NCBI RefSeq assembly: GCF_014836755.1
Contig: NZ_JACSQF010000005.1
Location: forward strand, 169,293 to 227,401
DNA: 58,109 nt
From: Oerskovia merdavium
GTDB lineage: Bacteria > Actinomycetota > Actinomycetes > Actinomycetales > Cellulomonadaceae
Direction: 5' to 3'
Position 1 is the stretch's first letter. Each line of letters opens with the position of its first letter. The translations under genes and the position numbers were made by a program. The notes below the pieces were generated by a model. The model worked only from the letters and a program-made list of their open reading frames with translations, made no database searches and was not told the DNA's origin. This document shows positions 50,097-58,107 of the stretch, in pieces.

Positions 50097-51515
50097 GTGA
50101 CCGAGACGCCGCAGACCGCCCGGCTCCATCCCCTCTACGTCGTCGTGGGCGTGCTCTTCGTGGCGCTCGTCGCGCTCGCGCTCTGGGCGACCGCACGCGG
50201 AGACGACCAGGCGGCCGGGCAGGGGGACGAGCGCGAGGCCCCTGCCGACCCGGCCACGTCGCAGGACGCCACGATCCGCGAGGACGTCGAGCGTGACCTC
50301 GGGGCGATCGAGGGGGTCGAGTCCGCGACGGTCGAGGTGCTCGACGAGGACCTTCTCGAGGGCCTTCCCGAGCACGTCCCGGCACCCGCCGCCTCGGTGA
50401 CGGTCGACCTCGAGAGCTTCCGGACCCCCGAGGACGCGCAGGCGACCGTCGACGCCGTCTACGGCGTCCTCACCACCTCGGGGCTCAGCGGCTCACCCAC
50501 GCTCACCGTGGTCGACACGCTGCCGGGCACCGCGGCGACGATGAGGCTCGAACCCACCGGCCCGGGAGACAGGTCGGTCCACGACGGCGTGGCGTTCCTC
50601 GACGCGGGAGCGACCGCGGTCCACCTCACGGCCGACAACGCGGCGGTCACCGGCCGTGAGCCCGCCGCCCTCCCCGGGCTGGCCGAGGTCGCGGGCACCC
50701 TCGCGCGGCCGCTGAACTCCCTCTCGACCGACGGCTACGGCGCGATGTACACCTCGAGCGTCGACCCCGTACCGCCGCCGCTGCCCGCCGTCCAGCTCCT
50801 CGCCGAGGCCGGGTCGCGCGACGAGACGACCCAGGCCGTCTACGAGGTCAGGTCGCCCACGGGGAACCCCGTGCCGCTGCTCACGGTCTACGTCGAGGGC
50901 CCGCCGACGCCCGTCGCGGACTGGTTGCGCGCCTCGGGCCAGGCAGACCTCCTGGGCAGCGCGATCGCCTTCACCGTCTACGGCAGCGAGACCTCCGAGT
51001 CCGGGTTCGTCTCGGACCGCGAGCTCGTGAGCACGGACCCCGCGGGAGACGAGGCCGACGCCGCGGCCGCAGCCGCCGACGGGATCCCGCCCTGCACCGG
51101 GCCGGACCTTCGCGCAGGGGTGACCGGGTTCGACGCCGCCGCCGGGTCACGCTTCCTCACCGTCACCGCGGAGAACGTCTCCGACGCCCCGTGCGCGCTC
51201 GACGGACGCCCCTGGCTGAGCTTCCTGCGCGCCTCGGGCACCGTCCCGGACGTCCTGGCCGAACCGGAGGTCCCCGGGCAGAGCCCGGTGCGGGTCGTCG
51301 TGCCGCCGGGCGGCGTCGCGACGTCCCAGCTCCGGTGGGGCGCCATGTCGACGGCCAACGACCCCGACCAGACGACGAGCGTCCTCGTCACGACCGTGCC
51401 CGGCGCCGAGGTGACCCGCCTTCGCGTGACGGACGTCCCGGGCGCCGACTCGGGCGTCGACATCCTCGAGGGCGCTCGCGTCGTGGTCGGCGACTGGGTC
51501 CGCGCCGCGTCCTGA
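50097..51515 (+). CDS. Membrane-anchored protein with C-terminal DUF4232 domain
   Basis: A 472-residue protein. One membrane helix near the N-terminus (about 10-32, LYVVVGVLFVALVALALWAT) is followed by an acidic linker and a large extracellular region of unknown fold. The C-terminal DUF4232 domain (about 330-472) is recognised from PPCTGPDLRAGVTGFDAAAG, VTAENVSDAPCALDGRPWLS and GVATSQLRWGAM. DUF4232 is frequent in actinobacterial surface proteins, with no known activity. The leaderless -10 supports GTG 50097. It is divergent from sigK. Confidence 0.82.
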   Translation: MTETPQTARLHPLYVVVGVLFVALVALALWATARGDDQAAGQGDEREAPADPATSQDATIREDVERDLGAIEGVESATVEVLDEDLLEGLPEHVPAPAASVTVDLESFRTPEDAQATVDAVYGVLTTSGLSGSPTLTVVDTLPGTAATMRLEPTGPGDRSVHDGVAFLDAGATAVHLTADNAAVTGREPAALPGLAEVAGTLARPLNSLSTDGYGAMYTSSVDPVPPPLPAVQLLAEAGSRDETTQAVYEVRSPTGNPVPLLTVYVEGPPTPVADWLRASGQADLLGSAIAFTVYGSETSESGFVSDRELVSTDPAGDEADAAAAAADGIPPCTGPDLRAGVTGFDAAAGSRFLTVTAENVSDAPCALDGRPWLSFLRASGTVPDVLAEPEVPGQSPVRVVVPPGGVATSQLRWGAMSTANDPDQTTSVLVTTVPGAEVTRLRVTDVPGADSGVDILEGARVVVGDWVRAAS

Positions 51516-51624
51516 CCGGGGACGGTCGCGCACCGGCCCACCCACCGCTCGCGGCCCGGGCCCAGCGCCCCGCACCCGCGCGACTGCTCGCACCCGAGCT
51601 CGGTCGCCCGGCCGCAGCACGCAC

Positions 51625-51659
51625 GACGGCCGCCCTCCCCCGCAGGGAGAGCGGCCGTC
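51625..51659. terminator. Terminator between convergent DUF4232 and aroG-type genes
   Basis: A stem of 9 plus 5 bp with one mismatch (51625-51639 with 51645-51659), loop of 5. Confidence 0.65.
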
Positions 51660-51683
51660 AGCCGAGCCGAGAAGTACCGGGAC

Positions 51684-52877
51684 TCAGAGCGCCCGGCGTG
51701 CCCGCACCGACTCGGCCAGCTCGCCGAGCAGCTCGGCCGTGGTGTCCCAGTCGATGCACTTGTCCGTCACGGACTGCCCGTAGACGAGCCCGCGCGGAGC
51801 CGGCGCCTGCGCCCCGGCCACGATGAAGCTCTCCATCATGAGCCCCGTGATCCCGGCCTCGCCCTCGGCGATGCGCGTCGCGACCTCACGCACGACCTCG
51901 GCCTGACGCACGTGGTCCTTGCCCGAGTTGCCGTGGCTCGCGTCGATCACCAGGCCGTGCTCGACGGCCCCGCCCAGACCCGAGGCCGCGGCCACGCGCA
52001 GGGCGGACGCGACGTCGTCGGGCCCGTAGTTGGGGCCGCTGCGGCCACCGCGCAGGATGATGTGGCAGTCCGGGTTGCCCGCGGTCTCGACCGCGGCCGC
52101 CCGGCCCGCGCCGTCCGTGCCGAAGAACGTGTGCTCGCTCGCCGCGGTGATGCAGCCGTCGACCGCGATCTGGATGTCGCCGTCGGTCGCGTTCTTGAAG
52201 CCGACGGGCATCGACAGGCCCGACGCGAGCTGGCGGTGCACCTGGCTCTCGACGTTGCGCGCGCCGATCGCGCCCCACGAGACGGCGTCCGCGATGTACT
52301 GCGGGCTCGTGGGCTCGAGGAACTCGGTCGCCGCGGGGACACCCGCGTCGAGGACGCCGAGCAGGACCTCGCGCGCCAGGTGCAGACCACGGTTGACGTC
52401 GTGCGTGCCGTCGAGGTCCGGGTCGTTGATGAGGCCCTTCCAGCCGACCGTCGTGCGCGGCTTCTCGAAGTACACGCGCATGACGATCGCGAGGTCCTCC
52501 GACAGGTCCTTGGCCACGGCCGCGAGGCGGTGCGCGTAGTCGAGGGCCGCCTCGGGGTCGTGGACCGAGCACGGGCCGACGATCACGAGCAGACGGTCGT
52601 CGTCCCCCGCCAGGACGTCCCGGATCTCGCGGCGCGACTGGGTGACCAGGTCACCGCGCGCCGTGCCGAGGGGAAGCTCGGCGAGCATGTCGACGGGGGC
52701 GGGCAGCGGGTCGAGGGCGCGGATGCGCAGGTCGCTCGTGGGCGCCTGCAGCTCGTACTCGGGGTGAGAGGTCACGCGTTCCATGGTGTCACCTGCGCCG
52801 GTGGCGGAGGTGACCGTCTCGGGGTGACGTTCGTCGACGGTCTCGGCAGAGACGGTGGTCGAGGTCGTGGCGGTCAT
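51684..52877 (-). CDS. aroG: 3-Deoxy-7-phosphoheptulonate (DAHP) synthase, class I
   Basis: A 397-residue first enzyme of the shikimate pathway (phosphoenolpyruvate plus erythrose 4-phosphate). The AroFGH-type motifs are IVGPCSVHDPEAALDYAHRL, MRVYFEKPRTTVGWKGLIND, SWGAIGARNVESQVHRQLAS, IILRGGRSGPNYG and VIDASHGNSGKD. The first 45 residues are a variable extension. The ATG has AGGAG nine bases upstream. A leader peptide rich in aromatic codons and a terminator hairpin precede it, so expression should respond to aromatic amino acid supply. Confidence 0.94.
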   Translation of the reverse strand: MTATTSTTVSAETVDERHPETVTSATGAGDTMERVTSHPEYELQAPTSDLRIRALDPLPAPVDMLAELPLGTARGDLVTQSRREIRDVLAGDDDRLLVIVGPCSVHDPEAALDYAHRLAAVAKDLSEDLAIVMRVYFEKPRTTVGWKGLINDPDLDGTHDVNRGLHLAREVLLGVLDAGVPAATEFLEPTSPQYIADAVSWGAIGARNVESQVHRQLASGLSMPVGFKNATDGDIQIAVDGCITAASEHTFFGTDGAGRAAAVETAGNPDCHIILRGGRSGPNYGPDDVASALRVAAASGLGGAVEHGLVIDASHGNSGKDHVRQAEVVREVATRIAEGEAGITGLMMESFIVAGAQAPAPRGLVYGQSVTDKCIDWDTTAELLGELAESVRARRAL

Positions 52878-52959
52878 GCGAGGGCTCCTGATCTGAAGGT
52901 GACTCAGACGGAGCCGTGCGGCCTGCTCTGTGTCCGGAGTCGGCCCGTCTGAATGACGA

Positions 52960-52991
52960 AGGGCCCGGACGCGGTCTGCGTCCAAGGCCCT
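52960..52991 (-). terminator. Attenuator terminator hairpin of the aroG leader
   Basis: GGACGC/GCGTCC plus AGGGCC/GGCCCT pair around a small bulge (52960-52972 with 52978-52991), followed on the minus strand by TTCGTCATTC. It lies between the leader ORF and aroG. A second pairing joins 53043-53051 (inside the leader ORF) to 52994-53002. Confidence 0.7.
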
Positions 52992-53014
52992 GTGCTGGCT
53001 CCGGGGAAGGTTGG

Positions 53015-53083
53015 TCAGGCGAACGCCCGCTCGGCCCCTCCAGGAGCCAGCGTAAAGCGCCAATACCAACGAACCGTGTTCAC
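53015..53083 (-). CDS. Aromatic amino acid leader peptide for aroG attenuation
   Basis: A 22-codon ORF beginning (V/M)NTVRWYWRFTLAPGG, with Trp, Tyr, Trp and Phe codons within five positions. It is leaderless, with TACGGT six bases before the GTG. Stalling at the aromatic codons would change folding of the following RNA and avoid the terminator at 52960-52991. Similar leader peptides are known for aromatic-biosynthesis genes in actinobacteria. Confidence 0.8.
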   Translation of the reverse strand: MNTVRWYWRFTLAPGGAERAFA

Positions 53084-53089
53084 CGGACG

Positions 53090-53095
53090 ACCGTA
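53090..53095 (-). promoter_or_regulatory. -10 element TACGGT of the aro leader
   Basis: TACGGT on the minus strand, six bases before the leader-peptide GTG at 53083. Confidence 0.5.
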
Positions 53096-53163
53096 GCACA
53101 GCGGTTTTGGTGCCCCACGGGGCCGTCTCAGACTCCGGGCAGGGTGCTCGCCGAAGCAGCTCC

Positions 53164-53225
53164 GCCGAGAAGTGAGCTGTTGCCCGTGTTCCGGTCGGAT
53201 CAGGGGCAACAGCTCACTTCTCGGC
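53164..53225. repeat. 22-bp perfect inverted repeat between aroG leader and NUDIX gene
   Basis: Arms 53164-53185 and 53204-53225 are exact complements (GCCGAGAAGTGAGCTG...), with an 18-base loop. The first 11 bases of the arm recur at 58060-58070 where the window's poly-G begins. It may be a dispersed palindromic element or a two-way terminator. Confidence 0.75.
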
Positions 53226-53238
53226 ATCGCACGCCGTC

Positions 53239-53244
53239 TACGCT
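53239..53244 (+). promoter_or_regulatory. -10 element TACGCT of a leaderless start (NUDIX gene)
   Basis: TACGCT ends six bases before the ATG at 53251. Confidence 0.5.
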
Positions 53245-53250
53245 CGGTCC

Positions 53251-53748
53251 ATGCCGATCCCCGAGTTCGTCGCCGCCCTCCGCTCCCACGTCGGGACCGA
53301 CCTCCTGTGGATGCCAGGAGTCACGGGGGTCGTGATCGACGACGACGGTCGCCTCCTCCTGGGTCAGCGTGCCGACTCGGGGCAGTGGGCAGTCGTCAGC
53401 GGGATCCTCGAGCCGGGCGAGGACCCCGCCGTGGGCCTCGCGCGCGAGGTCCTCGAGGAGACCGGGGTGAGCGTCCGGGTCGACGCGCTGACCGGGGTCA
53501 CGGTGACCCCGGTCGTGGAGTACCCGAACGGCGACCGCTCGCAGTACCTGGACCTGTGCTTCCTGTGCCGCCCGGTCTCCCCCGCCGCAGCGGCCGCGGC
53601 TCACGTGGCCGACGACGAGTCGCTCGCGGTCGCCTGGTTCGCGCCCGACGACCTGCCCGCCGACCTCGCCGCCTCGACGAGCGAGCGGCTCGGCCACGCG
53701 CTGGGCTACCTCGCTGCCCCGACCGCGGGGCCGTTCTTCGTCCGGTAG
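53251..53748 (+). CDS. NUDIX hydrolase
   Basis: A 165-residue protein with an intact Nudix box (GX5EX7REUXEEXGU): GILEPGEDPAVGLAREVLEE followed by TGV, at about 51-73. Nudix enzymes hydrolyse nucleoside diphosphates linked to another group; the substrate cannot be read here. The N-terminal HVGTDLLWMPGVTGVVIDDD is like actinobacterial MutT-type proteins. It is leaderless by the TACGCT element. The next gene is convergent. Confidence 0.9.
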   Translation: MPIPEFVAALRSHVGTDLLWMPGVTGVVIDDDGRLLLGQRADSGQWAVVSGILEPGEDPAVGLAREVLEETGVSVRVDALTGVTVTPVVEYPNGDRSQYLDLCFLCRPVSPAAAAAAHVADDESLAVAWFAPDDLPADLAASTSERLGHALGYLAAPTAGPFFVR

Positions 53749-53806
53749 CCCGGAGCGCCGGGCGAGCCTGCTCGTCCCGACGCGCCTCGGTACCCCGCGC
53801 GTCGCC

Positions 53807-54631
53807 TCACGACCAGCGGAACAACCGCGCCGCCAACGGGAGCAGCACCACGGTCCACACGGCCATGACCACGAGCTGGGACACGGGCACACCGGTCTCG
53901 AACCAGCCCGTCGTCATGGCCTGCGTCGCGGCGCCGAGGGGCGTGTAACCGCCGATCGTGCGGAGCGCCTCGGGCATGATCGGCCCGGGCGTCCACATGC
54001 CCGCGAGGAAGAGCATCGGGAAGTAGAGCGTCATCCCGATCGCCGACGCCGTGCTGGCCTTGCCCGCGCGCGACGCGATGAGCATCCCGAGCGAGAACAT
54101 CGACAAGATCCCCAGCAGGAAGCTCCCGACCACGATCGAGAGGTTGGCGGGCGCCGCGAGGTCGAACACCAGGCTCCCCACGAGCACCGCGAGCAGCGCC
54201 GCGACGCACACCGTCACCAGGTTGATGACCACGTGCGCCCCGATGAGCCCCTGCGGCTTCATGGGTGTGGTCGAGAGCCTGCGCAGCACGCCCTTCTCGC
54301 GGAACGTCGCAAAGTACACGGGCATGGTCGTGAGCGCGACGGTCGCGACCGCGGTCGCGAGCGCCACGGGCACGTAGACCGCGACGGCGGTCAGCCCTCC
54401 CCAGGGCGGCGGGGCGTCGGTCATGACCTCCCGCATGCCGGGGATCGCGAAGCCCACGCCCACGAGCAGCACGGTCGGGAAGAGGAGCGCGAAGAAGACC
54501 GTCCCCGGGTCACGGAGCAGCAGGCGGGCCTCGGTCAGGGTCAGGGTCCGCAGGCCGTGCCAGCCGGTGCCCGCGATCTTGCGGCGCCGGGGTGCTGCCA
54601 CCTGCGGGTGTGTTGCCGTCTGCGTGGTCAT
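53807..54631 (-). CDS. ABC transporter permease (ABC-2 type)
   Basis: A 274-residue protein with six predicted helices in the ABC-2 exporter pattern: ARLLLRDPGTVFFALLFPTV at the first helix, FATFREKGVLRRLSTTPMKP between helices, and YFPMLFLAGMWTPGPIMPEA. It works with the ATPase encoded immediately upstream, whose stop overlaps its start by ATGA. The substrate is unknown; the family includes drug and lipid exporters. Confidence 0.88.
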   Translation of the reverse strand: MTTQTATHPQVAAPRRRKIAGTGWHGLRTLTLTEARLLLRDPGTVFFALLFPTVLLVGVGFAIPGMREVMTDAPPPWGGLTAVAVYVPVALATAVATVALTTMPVYFATFREKGVLRRLSTTPMKPQGLIGAHVVINLVTVCVAALLAVLVGSLVFDLAAPANLSIVVGSFLLGILSMFSLGMLIASRAGKASTASAIGMTLYFPMLFLAGMWTPGPIMPEALRTIGGYTPLGAATQAMTTGWFETGVPVSQLVVMAVWTVVLLPLAARLFRWS

Positions 54632-55719
54632 CGCCCTGCTCCTTCGGTGCTGGACCGGTCGTCGGTCGCCGTGGGGCCCGTCGCCCCGGTGTGGTCGTAC
54701 GTCCTGCCCGTGACGTGCACGAACACGTCCTCGAGCGAGCGGGTCACGGTCCGGACGTCGGGCACGACGTCCGCCTCGGCGAGGGCCAGCACGACGGCGG
54801 GCAGCACCCGCCGGGTCCCGGTCACCTCGATCTCGTGGCCCTCGCGCGTCACGGCCTGGACGTCCGCGAGCCCGGTGAGGATCTCGAGCGCCTGGGCCTC
54901 CTCGTGCGGTTCGAGCCGCAACCGGAGCACGCGCGACGAGTCGACCGACTCGATGAGCTCGGCGGGCGAGCCGGCCGCGACCACGACGCCCTGGTCGATG
55001 ATGACGAGGCGGTCGCACAGGCGCTCGGCCTCGTCCATGAAGTGGGTCACGAGCAGGATCGTCACGCCGCGGTCGCGCACGCGCTCGACGAGCTCCCACG
55101 TGGCGCGCCGGGCCTGCGGGTCCAGGCCCGTGGTCAGCTCGTCGAGGATGGCGACCTGCGGGTTCCCCACGAGCGCGAGCGCGATCGACAGGCGCTGCTT
55201 CTGCCCGCCCGACAGCTTCCCGAACTGGCGGGCCCGGTGGGGCGTCAGGTCCAGCAGGTCCATGAGCTCGGCAGGGTCCGCGGGCGACTCGTAGAACGAC
55301 GCGTACAGCCGCAGCGCCTCGGCGACCGTCATGCGCTCGTTGAGCTCGGCCTCCTGGAGCTGGACGCCCAGGACCTCGCGGACCGAGGCCGGGTCCGCCT
55401 GCGGGTCCCGTCCGAGGATCCGGACGGTCCCGCCGTCGGCCTGCCGGAGCCCCGCGAGGCACTCGACCGTGGTCGTCTTGCCGGCCCCGTTGGGACCGAG
55501 GATCCCGAAGATCTCCCCCGGCCCGACGGCGAGGCTCACGTCGCGCACGGCGACGTTGCTCCCGTACGCCTTGCGCAGGGCGACGATCTCGATGGCGGGT
55601 GCGGCGCCGTCGGGCCTCGTGGTCGAGGACGCGCCGACGGGCGCGCTGCTCGGAAGTGCGCCCGCTGCGAGCGCGCTGCCCGGAGACGAACCTGCCGGGA
55701 CGGGATGTGCGGTGGTCAT
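54628..55719 (-). CDS. ABC transporter ATP-binding protein
   Basis: A 363-residue ATPase. Walker A is GPNGAGKTT, signature LSGGQKQRLS, Walker B VAILDELTTGLDP, H-loop VTHFMDEAERLCDR. A C-terminal domain of the drug-exporter (DrrA-like) type follows (about 265-363), and an Ala/Pro-rich N-terminal extension of about 40 residues precedes the domain. ATG 55719 has GGGAGGGCATC upstream. It pairs with the permease downstream. Confidence 0.9.
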   Translation of the reverse strand: MTTAHPVPAGSSPGSALAAGALPSSAPVGASSTTRPDGAAPAIEIVALRKAYGSNVAVRDVSLAVGPGEIFGILGPNGAGKTTTVECLAGLRQADGGTVRILGRDPQADPASVREVLGVQLQEAELNERMTVAEALRLYASFYESPADPAELMDLLDLTPHRARQFGKLSGGQKQRLSIALALVGNPQVAILDELTTGLDPQARRATWELVERVRDRGVTILLVTHFMDEAERLCDRLVIIDQGVVVAAGSPAELIESVDSSRVLRLRLEPHEEAQALEILTGLADVQAVTREGHEIEVTGTRRVLPAVVLALAEADVVPDVRTVTRSLEDVFVHVTGRTYDHTGATGPTATDDRSSTEGAGR

Positions 55720-55872
55720 GATGCCCTCCCTGAGGGTGTGTTCGCCCGCCGGGCGGCGACCCGGTGGACCGGGCGCCGTCCGCTGGACGGTGATGGACGA
55801 GCTGGTGAGGGGCACGACGCTCCCTCTGACGAGGGGACGCTGCGCGCAAAGGCGTCGGGGACGCCAGGGCCG

Positions 55873-56670
55873 TCAGGTCGTGACGGGAGCGATGGCCACC
55901 GACCGCGTGACCAGGTGGAACGTGAGAGCCGCTGCGGCGAGGGCCACGAGGCCGCCCACGACCGCGGTGAGGACCTGCGCGTCGGCCAGGCCGACGGCCT
56001 GGGCGAACGGCCTGCCGAAGTAGCCGCTCTGGAACGCGAGCTCGACGAGGACCACGGGGACCAGCAGGAGCGGGATCGCGAACGTCCCGCGCCACACCCC
56101 GAACCCGTAGTACCCCATGCCGATCGCCGCGCCCGAGAGCCAGTACACGCTGCAGAAGAACGCCTGCACCAGGAACGCGGTGCCGACCTGGCCCCCGTCG
56201 ACGTAGAGCTGGGCCCGGTCGAGCTCGGGCGACCAGCCCTGCGCCCGGAAGACGAGCCACTCCACGTAGCCCAGGACCGCCGCCACGAGGGCGAACGTGA
56301 GCCCCAGGATCACGGCCGTGCACCAGGTCGAACGGATGAACGACCGGCGCGTGCCACCCGCCGCGACGTGCACCGCGACGCTCGCGATGGGCGCGATGAT
56401 GCCCATGACGAACAGGAAGAACTTCGCCGACCCGCTCACGACGCCGTCGATCACGCTGCCGTCGAGGATGTCGGTGCGCACCTCGACGTAGCCGATGATG
56501 CCCGCGATGATCAGCACGATCACCCAGAACCACGCACCGATCTGCCAGGTCCCCGCGGACATCGACCACGTCGCGGTGCGCAGCGACCGCCGCTCGGCCG
56601 TACGGCGCACCGCGGCACGCTGCGCCTCCCGGCCGGTGAGGGCCGTGGGGCCCGTCAGGTTCTCGGTCAT
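55873..56670 (-). CDS. Membrane component of a YtrB-type ABC module
   Basis: A 265-residue protein with six predicted membrane helices (for instance FWVIVLIIAGIIGYVEVRTD, FFLFVMGIIAPIASVAVHVA, IPLLLVPVVLVELAFQSGYF). It has no recognised domain, but it starts with an ATGA overlap after the ATPase gene and is therefore its likely membrane partner. Ytr-type modules in Gram-positives respond to cell-wall stress. Confidence 0.75.
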   Translation of the reverse strand: MTENLTGPTALTGREAQRAAVRRTAERRSLRTATWSMSAGTWQIGAWFWVIVLIIAGIIGYVEVRTDILDGSVIDGVVSGSAKFFLFVMGIIAPIASVAVHVAAGGTRRSFIRSTWCTAVILGLTFALVAAVLGYVEWLVFRAQGWSPELDRAQLYVDGGQVGTAFLVQAFFCSVYWLSGAAIGMGYYGFGVWRGTFAIPLLLVPVVLVELAFQSGYFGRPFAQAVGLADAQVLTAVVGGLVALAAAALTFHLVTRSVAIAPVTT

Positions 56671-57572
56671 GACCGCTCCTCTCGGGTCAGGTGCACGAAC
56701 AGGTCCTGCAAGGGCACCGCGCCGAGCTCGATGCCCGCCTCGGTCGCAGCGGCCCGCTCGGCGTCGTCGAGCGTCCCGAACAGCGTGACCTGGGCCGTGC
56801 CGCCCAGGCGTTGACGAGCCAGCACGCGGCGGCCGTCGACGAACGACTCGACCGCGGCGGCGGACCCCGTGAGGCTCACGCCCCTGCTGCGGACGGACTC
56901 GACGCTCTCGGCGAGGAGCACACGGCCCTTGTCCACGATGACGACGTCCTCGAAGATCCGCTCGACCTCGTCGATCAGGTGGCTCGAGAGGATGATCGTG
57001 CGCGGGTGCTCGGTGTAGTCCTCGACGAGCGCGTCGTAGAACGCGTACCGGCTCGGCGCGTCCATGCCCAGGTAGACCTCGTCGAAGATCGTCAGCGGTG
57101 CGCGGGACGCGAGACCGATGACCGCGCCGAGCGCCGACCGCTTGCCACGCGAGAGACTCTCGGGGGTCTTGCGCAGGTCGACCTCGAACAGGTCGACCAG
57201 ACGGGCCGCGAGGTCCGCGTCCCAGTGCTCGCGCATCTCCGCGTAGTACCCCAGGCTGTCGGCGACCTTGGTCGAGGTGATCGTGTCGCCGCTCTCCCGG
57301 ACGAGCTGCGTGCCGGCCATGGCCCACGCGTTCTCGAACGGGTCCTCGCCGTCGACCAGGACCGTCCCGGCGTCGGGGCGGCGCATGGCGGCGATCAGCG
57401 AGAGCGCCGTCGTCTTGCCTGCGCCGTTGCGGCCGAGCAGGCCCGTGATGGTGCCGGGACGGACCTGGAGGCTCAGGCCGTCGAGCGCCGGGTGCTTCTC
57501 GCCCTTGCCGAAGCTCAGGGTCACGTCCCGCAGCTCGACGCCGAACGGCTCGGGGCGGGTGGGGGCGGTCAT
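56667..57572 (-). CDS. ABC ATPase of a GntR-controlled (YtrB-like) module
   Basis: A 301-residue ATPase. Walker A is GRNGAGKTT and Walker B is APLTIFDEVYLGMD, where the usual DEP is DEV. The signature reads LSRGKRSALG, not LSGGQ, and the H-loop is SSHLIDEVERI. The short signature and EV variant are in keeping with the YtrB/YhcG-like group next to GntR regulators. It starts with an ATGA overlap after the regulator. Confidence 0.87.
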   Translation of the reverse strand: MTAPTRPEPFGVELRDVTLSFGKGEKHPALDGLSLQVRPGTITGLLGRNGAGKTTALSLIAAMRRPDAGTVLVDGEDPFENAWAMAGTQLVRESGDTITSTKVADSLGYYAEMREHWDADLAARLVDLFEVDLRKTPESLSRGKRSALGAVIGLASRAPLTIFDEVYLGMDAPSRYAFYDALVEDYTEHPRTIILSSHLIDEVERIFEDVVIVDKGRVLLAESVESVRSRGVSLTGSAAAVESFVDGRRVLARQRLGGTAQVTLFGTLDDAERAAATEAGIELGAVPLQDLFVHLTREERS

Positions 57573-57958
57573 GAGGTCTCTCCCGTCGGGGTGGGGCGGT
57601 CCTGGGGGCCGCGGCCGAGCACGTGGTCCACGATCTCGGCGGGCGTGATGCCCAGCAGGTCGGCCTGGACCAGGGCCGGGCGCAGGACCTCGGCGAAGTA
57701 GCGGTCGCGGTGCTCGGCGAGCAGCTTCTCGCGTGCTCCGGAGGCGACGAACATGCCGACACCGCGCCGCTTGTAGAGGATTCCCTCGTCGACCAGCCCG
57801 GCGAACGCCTTGGCGGCGGTCGCGGGGTTGATGCGGAAGGTCGTCGCGTACTGGGTGGTGGACATGACCTGCTCCTCCTCGGCGAGGTCGCCGCTCAGGA
57901 TCTGGGCGCGGATCTGCTGGGCGATCTGCAGGTAGATGGGTTCAGGTCCGTCGAACAT
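57569..57958 (-). CDS. GntR-family regulator, YtrA subgroup
   Basis: A 129-residue regulator. The winged helix starts PIYLQIAQQIRAQILSGDLA, with MSTTQYATTFRINPATAAKA and LVDEGILYKRRGVGMFV, followed by a short two-helix dimerisation tail typical of the YtrA subgroup. ATG 57958 is preferred over the ATG three codons upstream, because AGAGG then sits nine bases away. It is first gene of an operon with the ATPase and membrane protein, and represses them through the dyad upstream (inference). Confidence 0.9.
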   Translation of the reverse strand: MFDGPEPIYLQIAQQIRAQILSGDLAEEEQVMSTTQYATTFRINPATAAKAFAGLVDEGILYKRRGVGMFVASGAREKLLAEHRDRYFAEVLRPALVQADLLGITPAEIVDHVLGRGPQDRPTPTGETS

Positions 57959-57984
57959 GGTGCCCATCCTCTCGTCGATCGCAC

Positions 57985-58022
57985 GTTCTGGGGTTCATTA
58001 CATGAGTAATGAACCACAGAAC
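57985..58022. promoter_or_regulatory. 38-bp dyad, operator of the YtrA-type regulator
   Basis: A perfect inner palindrome GGTTCATTAC-ATGA-GTAATGAACC (57992-58015) is extended by GTTCTG (57985-57990) and CAGAAC (58017-58022). All arms are symmetric about one centre, 27 bases upstream of the regulator start. Confidence 0.75.
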
Positions 58023-58069
58023 CTGGCTGGCGCGCAAGGGGTCTCGCTGTGCGACACCTGCCGAGAAGT

Positions 58070-58107
<38 letters not shown>

